Of a DNA stretch of 39,932 nucleotides, positions 23,990 through 32,426 are shown piece by piece (the stretch's first letter is position 1; every line of letters begins with the position of its first letter). The translations under genes were made by a program, and so were the position numbers. Below the pieces are notes generated by a model. The model ran no database searches. It saw only the letters and a program-made list of their open reading frames with translations, and was not told the origin of the DNA. The stretch spans positions 1 through 39,932 of the forward strand of contig CAYFVQ010000263.1 of NCBI GenBank assembly GCA_964346585.1, in the 5' to 3' direction. Source of the stretch: SOIA01 sp964346585. GTDB taxonomy: Bacteria > Acidobacteriota > Aminicenantia > Aminicenantales > Aminicenantaceae.

Positions 23990-24994
23990 ATGAAGGTCGT
24001 CATCCGCACTCCTAATTGGATCGGAGATTCAGTGCTGGCTCTCTCCGCTATTGAAAGCCTGAGTCAAAACCTCCCTGAAGCTCAAATTTGGATCGCCACA
24101 AATGAATGGGTCAAAGACCTCTTCACCTCCCACAATCTTATTAAAGGGATAATTCCACTGCCCGGTGCGAACACCATCAAGAGCCTGAAGGATTCAGCAA
24201 AAAAAATTAAAGATTTTCACTTTGACGCCGGTATCCTCTTCACGAATTCCTTCATCTCGGCTTTCCTTTTTTATCTCGCCAAAATTCCACAGAGATGGGG
24301 CTACTCAAGGGATGGACGCGGACTTCTCCTGACAAAAAGAGTTTCTCCAAGAAGCCTCGAAAATTCCCCCCATCAAGTGGATTACTACATGGAACTTATC
24401 TCTGGGTTGGGATATAAAACTCTTCCTCCCCAACTCTCTTTCCCCTTAACTCAGGAAGAACAAAGAGCCGCCAGTGAGAAACTTCTCTCTTGCGAGGTAG
24501 ATTTCCAGCGCCCCATTATCATACTCAATCCAGGTGCATCTTACGGCCCGGCAAAGAGATGGCCGGCTGAAAAATTCGCGGAACTCGGCAGCCTTTTGCA
24601 GAAACGGAACAAGGCCGTTATTCTCATCACTGGTGCGGAAAATGAAAAGGGAGTGGCTGAATCCGTCTCCTCCCGCATGGCAAAAAAACCCATCAATCTA
24701 TCTGGGCAAACTAGCCTGCGGATGCTTGCCGGCCTGATCAGCCAGGCAACCTTATTCGTAACCAACGATTCAGGACCCATGCATCTAGCCAATGCGCTTA
24801 AAGTCCCTGTCACAGCCGTGTTCGGACCGACCGATCCGAGTGTTACCGGACCTTATCAGGAACCGTCTGCTGTTATCAAGAAAGATGTTCCCTGCTGGCC
24901 ATGTGTTTATAGAGAGTGCCCGTTTGACCACAGGTGCATGGTGAACATCTCTCCCGAGGAAGTGTATAAGGCCTGCCAGAGGTTTTTACGATGA
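23990..24994 (+). CDS. waaF: ADP-heptose:LPS heptosyltransferase (WaaF-like)
   Basis: A 334-residue GT9-family glycosyltransferase adding heptose to the LPS inner core at the cytoplasmic face. Starts 'MKVVIRTPNWIGDSVLALSA', the typical WaaF/WaaC N-terminus; 'ILNPGASYGPAKRWPAEKFAEL' (in parts) and 'VTNDSGPMHLANALKVPVTAVFGPTDP' (in parts) form the donor site. The frame opens 45 codons earlier at 23855, but that stretch has no family similarity and the promoter lies inside it. Stop overlaps gmhB as ATGA. The WaaF versus WaaC/WaaQ specificity is inferred. Confidence 0.9.
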   Translation: MKVVIRTPNWIGDSVLALSAIESLSQNLPEAQIWIATNEWVKDLFTSHNLIKGIIPLPGANTIKSLKDSAKKIKDFHFDAGILFTNSFISAFLFYLAKIPQRWGYSRDGRGLLLTKRVSPRSLENSPHQVDYYMELISGLGYKTLPPQLSFPLTQEEQRAASEKLLSCEVDFQRPIIILNPGASYGPAKRWPAEKFAELGSLLQKRNKAVILITGAENEKGVAESVSSRMAKKPINLSGQTSLRMLAGLISQATLFVTNDSGPMHLANALKVPVTAVFGPTDPSVTGPYQEPSAVIKKDVPCWPCVYRECPFDHRCMVNISPEEVYKACQRFLR

Positions 24995-25584
24995 AAAAAA
25001 AAGCCGTATTCCTCGACAGAGATGGGACCATCAACAAAGACGTGGGTTATCCCGGTTCCTACAGCGCGATTGAAGTTTACCCCTACAGCTTCGAAGCCGT
25101 TAGAAAATTGAACGAAGCCGGATTGTCAACCGTTATCGTCACCAATCAGTCCGGAATCGGGAGAGGACTTATTCTCGAGAAAAACCTTCAAAATATCCAT
25201 GAAAAAATGCAAGCTTTATTTGCCAAACACAACGCTCATTTCGATGGCATCTACTACTGCCCCCACTATCTCTTTTCTCCCAATCCTGAATACAAGGCTG
25301 ACTGCCAGTGCCGTAAGCCCAACCCTGGGATGGCGCACCAAGCCGCCGCAGATTTGGACATCGACACAACACAATCTTACATGGTGGGGGATAAAGTGGA
25401 AGACATCCTCTTCGGCTTGAATATTCAAGCGAAGCCCATACTTTGTCTCACAGGGTTTGGCAAGGATTCATTACCCAAACTTAAAGAAAAAGGAATAAAG
25501 CCTGTTTATGTGGCGCAAACCCTGCTGGATGCAGTCAAATGGATCCTGCAACAGGAAAAAAAGGAGGGGCCAGACAAGTCCTGA
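24991..25584 (+). CDS. gmhB: D-glycero-D-manno-heptose 1,7-bisphosphate 7-phosphatase
   Basis: A 197-residue HAD phosphatase acting in ADP-heptose synthesis for LPS. 'FLDRDGTINKD' has the nucleophile Asp and acid/base Asp; 'VTNQSGIGRG' is motif II; 'CPHY' with 'CQCRKPNPGM' gives the zinc-binding Cys/His set of GmhB; 'MVGDKVEDI' is motif IV. Overlaps waaF by four bases, consistent with a heptose operon. The other steps (gmhA, hldE) are not in the window. Histidinol-phosphate phosphatase is the main alternative, but the waaF context argues against it. Confidence 0.92.
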   Translation: MKKKAVFLDRDGTINKDVGYPGSYSAIEVYPYSFEAVRKLNEAGLSTVIVTNQSGIGRGLILEKNLQNIHEKMQALFAKHNAHFDGIYYCPHYLFSPNPEYKADCQCRKPNPGMAHQAAADLDIDTTQSYMVGDKVEDILFGLNIQAKPILCLTGFGKDSLPKLKEKGIKPVYVAQTLLDAVKWILQQEKKEGPDKS

Positions 25585-25617
25585 CAGAATAAATTAAAAA
25601 AAGGAATCCCCACAGCG

Positions 25618-27756
25618 ATGATTCGATTTGACGATATCCTGGATAAGGTTACTTCTTCTTATTCTGAGAAGGATATCACTCTTCTGAAAAAAGCGTATGT
25701 GTTCGCCGCACAGGCTCATAAGGGTCAAACTCGCCGCTCAGGAGAACCTTATCTGAGTCACTCCCTGGAAGTGGCCAACATGCTGGCCGATATGAAATTG
25801 GACAAAACGACTTTGGCGGCAGGGCTCCTCCATGATGTTCTCGAAGACACCGACGCGACAGCCGTAGAGCTAACACAAGCTTTCGGAGAAGAAATCACCC
25901 ATCTGGTGGAAGGAGTCACCAAAATCAGTCGAGTCCAGGAGTCATCTCCTGAAGCAAGGCAGGCAGAAAGCATAAGGAAAATCATCCTCGCAATGACAGA
26001 TGACTTGAGAGTAATTTTTATAAAGCTGGCCGACAGGATACACAACCTTAAAACCTTAAAATTTTTATCCGAGGACAAACAAAAACAGATCGCCAGGGAA
26101 ACCCTGGAGATATACGCTCCCATAGCCAACCGCCTTGGTATGGGACGAATAAAGGCTGAGCTTGAAGACCTGTCGTTCCGCTTCGTCAATCCAGAAGATT
26201 ATTTTGAAGTTGCCTCTCTTGTCGATTCTCGCCGGAAAAAGGCAGAAAAGGAGCTCAAGAAATTAAAAACATCGCTCGAAAGCCTGATGAAAGAAAATAA
26301 AATTCCGATAAAAATCACCTCCCGCATAAAAAGACCCTACAGCATAGATAGCAAGATGAAAAGGCGAAGTGTCGATTTCGATCAAGTATACGACTTCATG
26401 GCTTTAAGGCTCATTACTAATACTGTAAAAAACTGTTACGCGGCTTTAGGAATCATCCATCAGACATGGCCTCATCATCCGACCCGGTTCAGGGACCTTA
26501 TTGCCATGCCCAAACCGAATCTTTACCAATCTCTCCATACAACGATAATCACCGAGAAGAATCAAACCGTCGAAATTCAAATCCGAACACAGGACATGCA
26601 TAATCTGGCTGAAAACGGTATTGGCGCCCACTGGAAATACAAAGAAACAGACCCCAGCCACATCATGAAAGAGGATAAAAGACTCCACTGGCTAAGAGAA
26701 ATGGTCGAACTCTACAAAGAGCAGAAGAGCCCCAGGGAATTCCTGAAAAGCCTGAAAACCGACCTTATCCCCGAGGAAATTTACGTTTTTACACCTAAAG
26801 GGAAAGTGATCACACTCCCACTCGGGGCCTCTGCATTGGACTTTGCCTTTAAAATCCATACGGAAATAGGGCTCCACTGTTCCGAGGTTAAAATCAACGG
26901 CAAAAGCGTTCCGTTGAAAACAATCCTCAAGACTGGGGATATGGTGGAAGTCATTACTTCTCCAGAAAAAACGCCTGCTCGAGATTGGCTGAACATCACC
27001 TTCACATCCACTGCCAGGCACAGTATCAAACGCTGGTTAAACCTTCAGAAGCGGATGAAAACCACAGAGCTGGGGAAAAAATTATGGGAAAAAGAGATCA
27101 AGAAGTATAAGGGGCCTCCAGAAAGGCTAAGGGAAAAAGCTATCCTCAAAAGCCTCTCTACCGCAGCAAACTTCAGGGCCAAAAAGATGGAAGATTTTTA
27201 TGCCCTAATTGGATCTGGAAAAATCATTCTAGAGAAAAAATTCATGGAAAAGCTTTTCCCTACCAAAGAAGTTGTGAAGAGAAAAGAGACTTTGATCAAA
27301 AAAGTTGTGACAAAAGTGAGCAAGAAGCCAAGGCCGATCATCCAGGTCAAGGGAGTCCATCTTGCCAAATGTTGTACTCCCATCAAAGGAGAGTCCATTA
27401 TCGGGTACATCACCGCTGGTAAGGGGATAACTGTACACTCCTTGCGGTGCCCTCGGGTCGCAAAAGAAATTCTGGACAACGAACGGATGGTAGAGGTCTC
27501 ATGGGATGATGCCCCGGAAGGGATCTATACAGGCAAGCTTTTGATTATGGGAGAAGATTCTCCTGGAGTCCTGGCTAAAATCGCAGCGCAAATTGCTCAG
27601 TTAGAAGGGAATATCACCAAGGCGGATGTGATTACTTTTGCGGATAAAAAAGCCCGGATAAGACTCAGCATTATCATTCAGGATATTAAACAACTCGAGT
27701 CAATCATAAAAAAGATTTCAGCTATAAAAGAAATCTTCTCTGTGGAAAGGATGTGA
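25618..27756 (+). CDS. rel: Bifunctional (p)ppGpp synthetase/hydrolase (Rel/SpoT)
   Basis: A 712-residue stringent-response protein. Hydrolase domain: 'YLSHSLEVA' (His 48) and 'LLHDVLEDT' (His 72, Asp 73), intact. Synthetase domain: 'RIKRPYSIDSKMKRRS', 'DFMALRLI' and 'MPKPNLYQSLHTTI' (about 240-330). TGS domain from about 385 ('IYVFTPKGKVITLPLGASALDFA', in parts), zinc-finger-like 'HLAKCCTPIKGE' and a C-terminal ACT domain (about 640-712). Having both active sites intact suggests it both makes and breaks (p)ppGpp. Third gene after waaF-gmhB, 33 bases on. It ends 6 bases from the convergent rpmB. Confidence 0.96.
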   Translation: MIRFDDILDKVTSSYSEKDITLLKKAYVFAAQAHKGQTRRSGEPYLSHSLEVANMLADMKLDKTTLAAGLLHDVLEDTDATAVELTQAFGEEITHLVEGVTKISRVQESSPEARQAESIRKIILAMTDDLRVIFIKLADRIHNLKTLKFLSEDKQKQIARETLEIYAPIANRLGMGRIKAELEDLSFRFVNPEDYFEVASLVDSRRKKAEKELKKLKTSLESLMKENKIPIKITSRIKRPYSIDSKMKRRSVDFDQVYDFMALRLITNTVKNCYAALGIIHQTWPHHPTRFRDLIAMPKPNLYQSLHTTIITEKNQTVEIQIRTQDMHNLAENGIGAHWKYKETDPSHIMKEDKRLHWLREMVELYKEQKSPREFLKSLKTDLIPEEIYVFTPKGKVITLPLGASALDFAFKIHTEIGLHCSEVKINGKSVPLKTILKTGDMVEVITSPEKTPARDWLNITFTSTARHSIKRWLNLQKRMKTTELGKKLWEKEIKKYKGPPERLREKAILKSLSTAANFRAKKMEDFYALIGSGKIILEKKFMEKLFPTKEVVKRKETLIKKVVTKVSKKPRPIIQVKGVHLAKCCTPIKGESIIGYITAGKGITVHSLRCPRVAKEILDNERMVEVSWDDAPEGIYTGKLLIMGEDSPGVLAKIAAQIAQLEGNITKADVITFADKKARIRLSIIIQDIKQLESIIKKISAIKEIFSVERM

Positions 27757-27762
27757 AGGGCG

Positions 27763-27954
27763 CTAGAGGGCTTTAACCACTTTCCCCGAACGAAGACACC
27801 TGGTACAAACCCATATTCGTTTAACCCCTGATTTCGTTTGAGCCTTCACATGTTGCAGATTCGGCTTCCACTTTTTCTTCGAAGCCTTATGAGAATGGCT
27901 GAGGGTTTGGCCGAAAAGGGGGCCTTTTCCGCAAATCTCACACACTTTTGGCAT
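27763..27954 (-). CDS. rpmB: Ribosomal protein bL28
   Basis: A 63-residue large-subunit protein. 'CEICGKGPLFGQTLSHSH' and 'KRIWVCTRCLRSGKVVKAL' are diagnostic, with two CxxC pairs so it is the zinc-binding form. ATG 27954. Single gene, convergent with rel, with only 6 bases between the stop codons and no evident terminator. Confidence 0.96.
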   Translation of the reverse strand: MPKVCEICGKGPLFGQTLSHSHKASKKKWKPNLQHVKAQTKSGVKRIWVCTRCLRSGKVVKAL

Positions 27955-28305
27955 TTTTTTACTCTTATGAAAAGAATTTTTATACCATATTCCGAAGAAA
28001 AATCCAAACGATTTATTGACATAAGAATAATTCGTCTTCTCGGAAGAAAAGTGTGTGGGATCAGGTTTCTGTTTTCTACTTTTTCCACATGGCAGATAAA
28101 AACGCCGGAAAAAATATCATCCAATAAAGATAAGAAACGGAAATGGGAGCCTCTCTCCACTTATTCTTTTTACAAGACAGATGTCCCCTTTTTATGACGA
28201 GTTGGACTTTCTTTTTTTTTATTCTCAGGCTATTTAAGTTGGTATGAAATTTGCATAACCTCTATGTTCTATTGACGAATAAATGAAAAAGCAGTACCTT
28301 AAAAT
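27955..28305. other. Divergent intergenic region
   Basis: About 350 bases between rpmB (minus) and the TPR lipoprotein (plus). It holds the rpmB promoter near 27979-28007 and probably that of the lipoprotein, for which only weak -35/-10 candidates are seen. No gene is convincing. Confidence 0.5.
27979..28007 (-). promoter_or_regulatory. Possible rpmB promoter
   Basis: Minus strand TTGGAT, 17-base spacer, TATAAA (27984-27979) with an upstream TATGG. The start point would lie about 18 bases before ATG 27954. Confidence 0.4.
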
Positions 28306-28317
28306 ATGAAGGTGTCT

Positions 28318-28692
28318 ATGATGCATAAAAAATTTACAATTTATCTTCTTGCGTTTTTATTTCTTCCCCTTGTCTTTTCTAGCTGCAGCTCCGCCATTCA
28401 GTCTAACCAGATTCAATTTGGGATTGCAGCCGCTCAAAGAGGACTGTGGGATGAAGCGATCTTCCGCTGGAAAAAGGAAGTCCAATCCAACCCTGACTCT
28501 GCCGCCGCCCATAACAACCTGGCAGTTGCGTACGAGCTTAAAAGACAATGGGATGAAGCCAAAAAGGAATATGAAGCGGCTTTGAAGCTTTCTCCGAATA
28601 ACAGTCACATAAAAGCAAATTTTGAGAACTTCAAGAAAAATCTGGAAGCGCGAGAAGTGGAAGAAACAAAAAAGAAAAATGAAAAAAAATAA
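28318..28692 (+). CDS. TPR-repeat lipoprotein
   Basis: A 124-residue protein with a lipoprotein signal ('FTIYLLAFLFLPLVFSSC', lipobox LVFSSC). Residues about 40-105 make two tetratricopeptide repeats: 'AAQRGLWDEAIFRWKKEVQSNP' (in part) and 'AHNNLAVAYELKRQWDEAKKEY' (in part), then a Lys/Glu-rich end. AAGGTG precedes tandem ATGs at 28318 and 28321; ATG 28306 is also in frame. Probably a periplasm-facing scaffold in the inner or outer membrane. Overlaps the next lipoprotein gene by 14 bases, so the two are likely to act together. Confidence 0.85.
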   Translation: MMHKKFTIYLLAFLFLPLVFSSCSSAIQSNQIQFGIAAAQRGLWDEAIFRWKKEVQSNPDSAAAHNNLAVAYELKRQWDEAKKEYEAALKLSPNNSHIKANFENFKKNLEAREVEETKKKNEKK

Positions 28693-29332
28693 AATCGTAC
28701 TTATTCTCCTTCTCGTCTTTTTCGTATCCTGTTCTTCTGTCAACTATTTCAAGGTTAATCTCGAAGTCCCTGGAAAGCCAGTCTTCGATATTAATCAGTT
28801 CGACGAAATCATTATCACCGATTTTTTCATCAAAAAAGAAACAGAGGATTTTGATCTGAATCAAGAATTGATCAATTATTTCGAAGCTCAGATGAGACAA
28901 AATTTTAAGGCTGAGGTCTCATCAAGAAGAATATCTCTGTCCGATGAAGAGCTTTTTAAAGACAAAGCTTTCTGGAAAAATATCAAGCCTGAAGCACAAG
29001 AAACCGTGCTTTTCACGGGAACAGTTGATTATTTAGAAGAAGTCCGGAAGGCTGTCGTCCAGACCAAAAAAAAGGTTGATGAAACGTTTGACCGGGATAG
29101 AGCCATACAAGAGAGAAGGTTTTATACTCTGACTCTTGACTTTTACATGATTGATGCCCAGACAGGGGAGATTCTTTACACAAAAGCTTTCAAAGAGACC
29201 CAGGGGTATAGAAACCCGAACCAGACTGCTGCTTTTGCATTTTTTGATTTGGCAGACACAGTGAAAGCGAAGTTTTTCAGTAGCGTCCTGGGGACAGTCA
29301 AAATGCAGCAAAGATACCTTATCAAAGATTAA
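28679..29332 (+). CDS. Lipoprotein of unknown function
   Basis: A 217-residue protein with a lipobox ('IVLILLLVFFVSC'). The mature part begins 'SSVNYFKVNLEVPGKPVFDI' and contains 'TGTVDYLEEVRKAVV' and 'LTLDFYMIDAQTGEILYTKAF', a pattern seen in CsgG-like periplasmic domains that compare 'non-native' and summed outputs; this is only a resemblance. ATG 28679 lies inside the end of the TPR gene; the frame is open earlier but those codons overlap that gene further. Followed after 15 bases by the large zincin-barrel gene, so the three form one envelope operon. Confidence 0.75.
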   Translation: MKKNKIVLILLLVFFVSCSSVNYFKVNLEVPGKPVFDINQFDEIIITDFFIKKETEDFDLNQELINYFEAQMRQNFKAEVSSRRISLSDEELFKDKAFWKNIKPEAQETVLFTGTVDYLEEVRKAVVQTKKKVDETFDRDRAIQERRFYTLTLDFYMIDAQTGEILYTKAFKETQGYRNPNQTAAFAFFDLADTVKAKFFSSVLGTVKMQQRYLIKD

Positions 29333-29347
29333 CAAGGGAGAACAACA

Positions 29348-32293
29348 ATGAAAGATTACATAAGACGTTTCTTTATTCCGATATTATTATTCCTGTGTGT
29401 CACACAGGCCTTTGCCCAGTTCTATTACATTCCCTACTACGGAAAGAATAAAGTCCAGTACTCAGACTTCAATTGGAAAATATATAACTCCGAACATTTC
29501 AAAATTTACCACTACTTTGATAATCCCAAACTCTTAAAAAACATTGTGGAAATGGCTGAGAGTGCGTACTTGAAGATCAGCCAGGAAATCAAACATTCGC
29601 TTTCCGCAGAAGTGCCTATCATTTACTACAAGACCTACACAGATTTTGAGCAGACAAATCTGTTGCCCACTTCAGAAGGCATCCTGGGTGTCTCAGAGCC
29701 TACCCTCTACAGGGTGATTATTTATGGAGACATGACTCTTGATCAAATTAATTCTCTCATCGAACACGAGATTGGTCATATTTTCGAATATGACATTCTG
29801 TTTGGAAGCCCTGGCGGGGCGAACTATGCCCTCAGCTACCCTCCTGGTTGGATAATGGAAGGCTGGGCCGAGTACAACACTAACACTTGGGATCCCTGGT
29901 CCATCTTGATTGTCCGGGATGCGGCCCTCAATGACCGAATACCTGAGCTTTCAGGATCAGGCGCACTCTTTTCCCGTTATCCAACGCCTCGACCTCCTAG
30001 TTATGATTTCGGACATGCCATGTTTGAGTTCATGGAGCATAAGTTCGGGAAAGACAGCATAAGGGAATTCTGGCATTCTCTTAAACGTTCCCCTCTTATC
30101 GGAAGACGGAATCCCATCAAAAGAACATTTAAAATGACGAATAAACAGTTCAACCATGAGTTCAAGAAATATCTCCGGGCAGAGTTTAAGGATTATCTCT
30201 ACAGGGAAAATCCCGAGGACTACAGCATCCCTCTTGGGCCTGAATTCCCTCTGAATCCATATTACTTCGCCCTTTCTCACGCCGTCTCCCCATCAGGAGA
30301 TATCGTCGCTGTTCTCACCTATAATGCTAAGTCCGGCGATCTCGACATCCTCCTTATTTCCACCAAGGATGGCTCTGTCATTCAGAACATAACCAAGGGT
30401 TACACAATCAAGTACGAATACATCCGTTTCGACATTGATCCTGCTCAAGGCGTGGATATTTCTTGGTCGCCAGACGGCGACAAGATTGCTTTTTTCGGAC
30501 GCACTGGAGAAAAGTACGCTCTTTATATTGTCGACCCAGTGGCAGGAAAAACTATACAAGAAGTTCTGATTCCCTATGACAGACCTGCTTCTCCCTGTTT
30601 TTATCCTGAGAGCAATGCGCTTCTCTTCGTCGCCTTCGAAAATGGAATTCACGATATATACAAGGTCGACCTGGAGACCGAGACTTTCCTGAATTTGACT
30701 GAGGATGACCTTTATGAGAAAGCGCCATTCATCTCGCCGGATGGAACAAAGGTCGCTTACACGATTCGCCTGGATTCCTATGATAAAATCTTTCTTTCTC
30801 CGATCGACAATCTGAAGGAGAAAACTCAGCTGACTTTTGGCCAAGACAATACAGTCACGCCTTCCTTTTCTCCTGACTCCGAGGAAATCTATTTTTCAGG
30901 AGACATGAGAGATGCATATAACATTTACTCTCTGAACCTTAAAACAGGTGTCCAGAAGCGCTACACAGACGTCAGGACCGGAAACTTCTTCCCCATTCCT
31001 CTTCCCAACAACCCCAAAGAGATCGTTTTTTCCTCGTTTAACAAGGGAGCGCTCCAGATTTTTAAAAGCGAGTTCGAAGGCGAAGTGGAGAAAACAGTGG
31101 CTTTCAATGCAAATTTGACCGAGGAGGAATTCGAGAGGTTTGAGCCAATTATATCGCTCGATATCAACGAGGAAAAGATCGAACCGCATAAAAGCCTCGG
31201 TAAACTTTATCTCGCAGGAAGACCCCCCATCGATACTTACATTGCGTCCGATGGCTCAATCTACGGAGGCGCGGCAATCAGCCTCTCTGACATCCTGGGA
31301 GATCATACATTCACTTTTATGGCTTATCAGGTGCAGAGTTACCGCTCATACGCCCTTTCCTATATTAATCAAAAAGGAAGGCTCCAGTATTCGGCCAATC
31401 TTTTTCAATACACTCTTTTCTATTACCTCGCTTCCTACTATGATCCTTTCTTTGCCGAGAATCCTCTCTACACACCTAGAAATTCAACGGCTACTCGCAA
31501 AATCACAGGGGCTCAATTCAGTGCGTATTATCCTTTCAGCCGCTTCTACCGGGCTGAAGCCTCCTTGGGTTACTTTAACTACGAGGAAGACTATGCAAGT
31601 ACTATGACGAGCGGGTATGGACAATTTTGGAACGGAAATATCGTCTCGGCAGATTTCGCTCTTGTCGGAGAAACCACCCGTTTCAAATACCCCTACGGTC
31701 CAATGTCCGGCAATACCTTCATGGTTTCTCTTTCTCAATCCATCCCTGTATCAAACAATTTCCTGGAGAACACGACCGTTCAGGCCGACCTCCGTCAATA
31801 TCTCTATCTCGGTGGGGACTTTCTCTTTGCTCTGCGCTTTAAAGGATTTGCCAGCCGCGGGAGGAACCCTTATATTTTTTATTGGGGAGGGAACAACGAG
31901 GTCCGTTCTGTGGGCTTCTATTCAATCATCGGGAATGAGGGATGGCATGCCAACCTAGAATTCCGTTTCCCGGTCATCAATGCTGCTCAAACGATCCTCG
32001 GCGAGCTGGGCCCGTTTCGCGGATCTTTTTTCTTCGACCTCACCCGGGCAAAAATCAAAGGGTTTCCAGCCGAAATCGCCACAATTATAAGGGATGATTT
32101 TGGAAATCCAGTAGACTGGAAAGTGAGCGAAGCCGTCGGCGCTTATGGCTTCGGTTTTCAATTCTACTTCCTGGGGCTTCCTTTTCACTTCGACTTCGCG
32201 AGATTAATCACAATTGATGATTTTTCATGGCCCTTTAAAATGGAATCTTCAGGCAAATACAAGTTGAGTTTCTGGATCGGATACGACTTCTAA
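29348..32293 (+). CDS. Exported zincin-like metalloprotease with beta-propeller and C-terminal beta-barrel
   Basis: A 981-residue protein. Signal peptide cleaved after 'AFA' (residue 23). Residues about 35-280 resemble gluzincin (peptidase MA-like) domains: HEIGH at 140-144 with 'IMEGWAEY' (169-176) supplying the third ligand Glu. Residues about 285-620 contain TolB/WD40-like repeats ('DISWSPDGDKIAFFGR', 'PFISPDGTKVAYTI', 'SFSPDSEEIYFSGD'). From about 640 on is a beta-rich region ending in 'YKLSFWIGYDF', typical of an outer-membrane barrel with terminal Phe. AGGGAG precedes the ATG. Likely surface or periplasmic proteolysis anchored in the outer membrane; substrate unknown. Confidence 0.88.
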   Translation: MKDYIRRFFIPILLFLCVTQAFAQFYYIPYYGKNKVQYSDFNWKIYNSEHFKIYHYFDNPKLLKNIVEMAESAYLKISQEIKHSLSAEVPIIYYKTYTDFEQTNLLPTSEGILGVSEPTLYRVIIYGDMTLDQINSLIEHEIGHIFEYDILFGSPGGANYALSYPPGWIMEGWAEYNTNTWDPWSILIVRDAALNDRIPELSGSGALFSRYPTPRPPSYDFGHAMFEFMEHKFGKDSIREFWHSLKRSPLIGRRNPIKRTFKMTNKQFNHEFKKYLRAEFKDYLYRENPEDYSIPLGPEFPLNPYYFALSHAVSPSGDIVAVLTYNAKSGDLDILLISTKDGSVIQNITKGYTIKYEYIRFDIDPAQGVDISWSPDGDKIAFFGRTGEKYALYIVDPVAGKTIQEVLIPYDRPASPCFYPESNALLFVAFENGIHDIYKVDLETETFLNLTEDDLYEKAPFISPDGTKVAYTIRLDSYDKIFLSPIDNLKEKTQLTFGQDNTVTPSFSPDSEEIYFSGDMRDAYNIYSLNLKTGVQKRYTDVRTGNFFPIPLPNNPKEIVFSSFNKGALQIFKSEFEGEVEKTVAFNANLTEEEFERFEPIISLDINEEKIEPHKSLGKLYLAGRPPIDTYIASDGSIYGGAAISLSDILGDHTFTFMAYQVQSYRSYALSYINQKGRLQYSANLFQYTLFYYLASYYDPFFAENPLYTPRNSTATRKITGAQFSAYYPFSRFYRAEASLGYFNYEEDYASTMTSGYGQFWNGNIVSADFALVGETTRFKYPYGPMSGNTFMVSLSQSIPVSNNFLENTTVQADLRQYLYLGGDFLFALRFKGFASRGRNPYIFYWGGNNEVRSVGFYSIIGNEGWHANLEFRFPVINAAQTILGELGPFRGSFFFDLTRAKIKGFPAEIATIIRDDFGNPVDWKVSEAVGAYGFGFQFYFLGLPFHFDFARLITIDDFSWPFKMESSGKYKLSFWIGYDF

Positions 32294-32312
32294 AAAAAAA
32301 TTTAAAATTTTC

Positions 32313-32341
32313 TTGAATTCCCCCCACAACAGTGCTAATAT
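32313..32341 (+). promoter_or_regulatory. Possible dnaA promoter
   Basis: TTGAAT (32313-32318), 17-base spacer, TAATAT (32336-32341). The DnaA boxes at 32382-32413 would lie in its 5' leader. Confidence 0.35.
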
Positions 32342-32381
32342 ACCTTCGCTTTTCCATCCTTAGTCAGGAAAGAAGCAAGTT

Positions 32382-32413
32382 TTTTCCACAGGTGTGGATA
32401 AATCTGTGGAAAT
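32382..32413 (+). other. DnaA-box cluster (candidate oriC/autoregulatory site)
   Basis: TGTGGATAA at 32393-32401 is a perfect inverse DnaA box (TTATCCACA). TTTTCCACA (32382-32390) and TGTGGAAAT (32405-32413) are near matches. Three sites in 32 bases, directly before dnaA. Confidence 0.75.
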
Positions 32414-32426
32414 CTAATGCGGCTCA

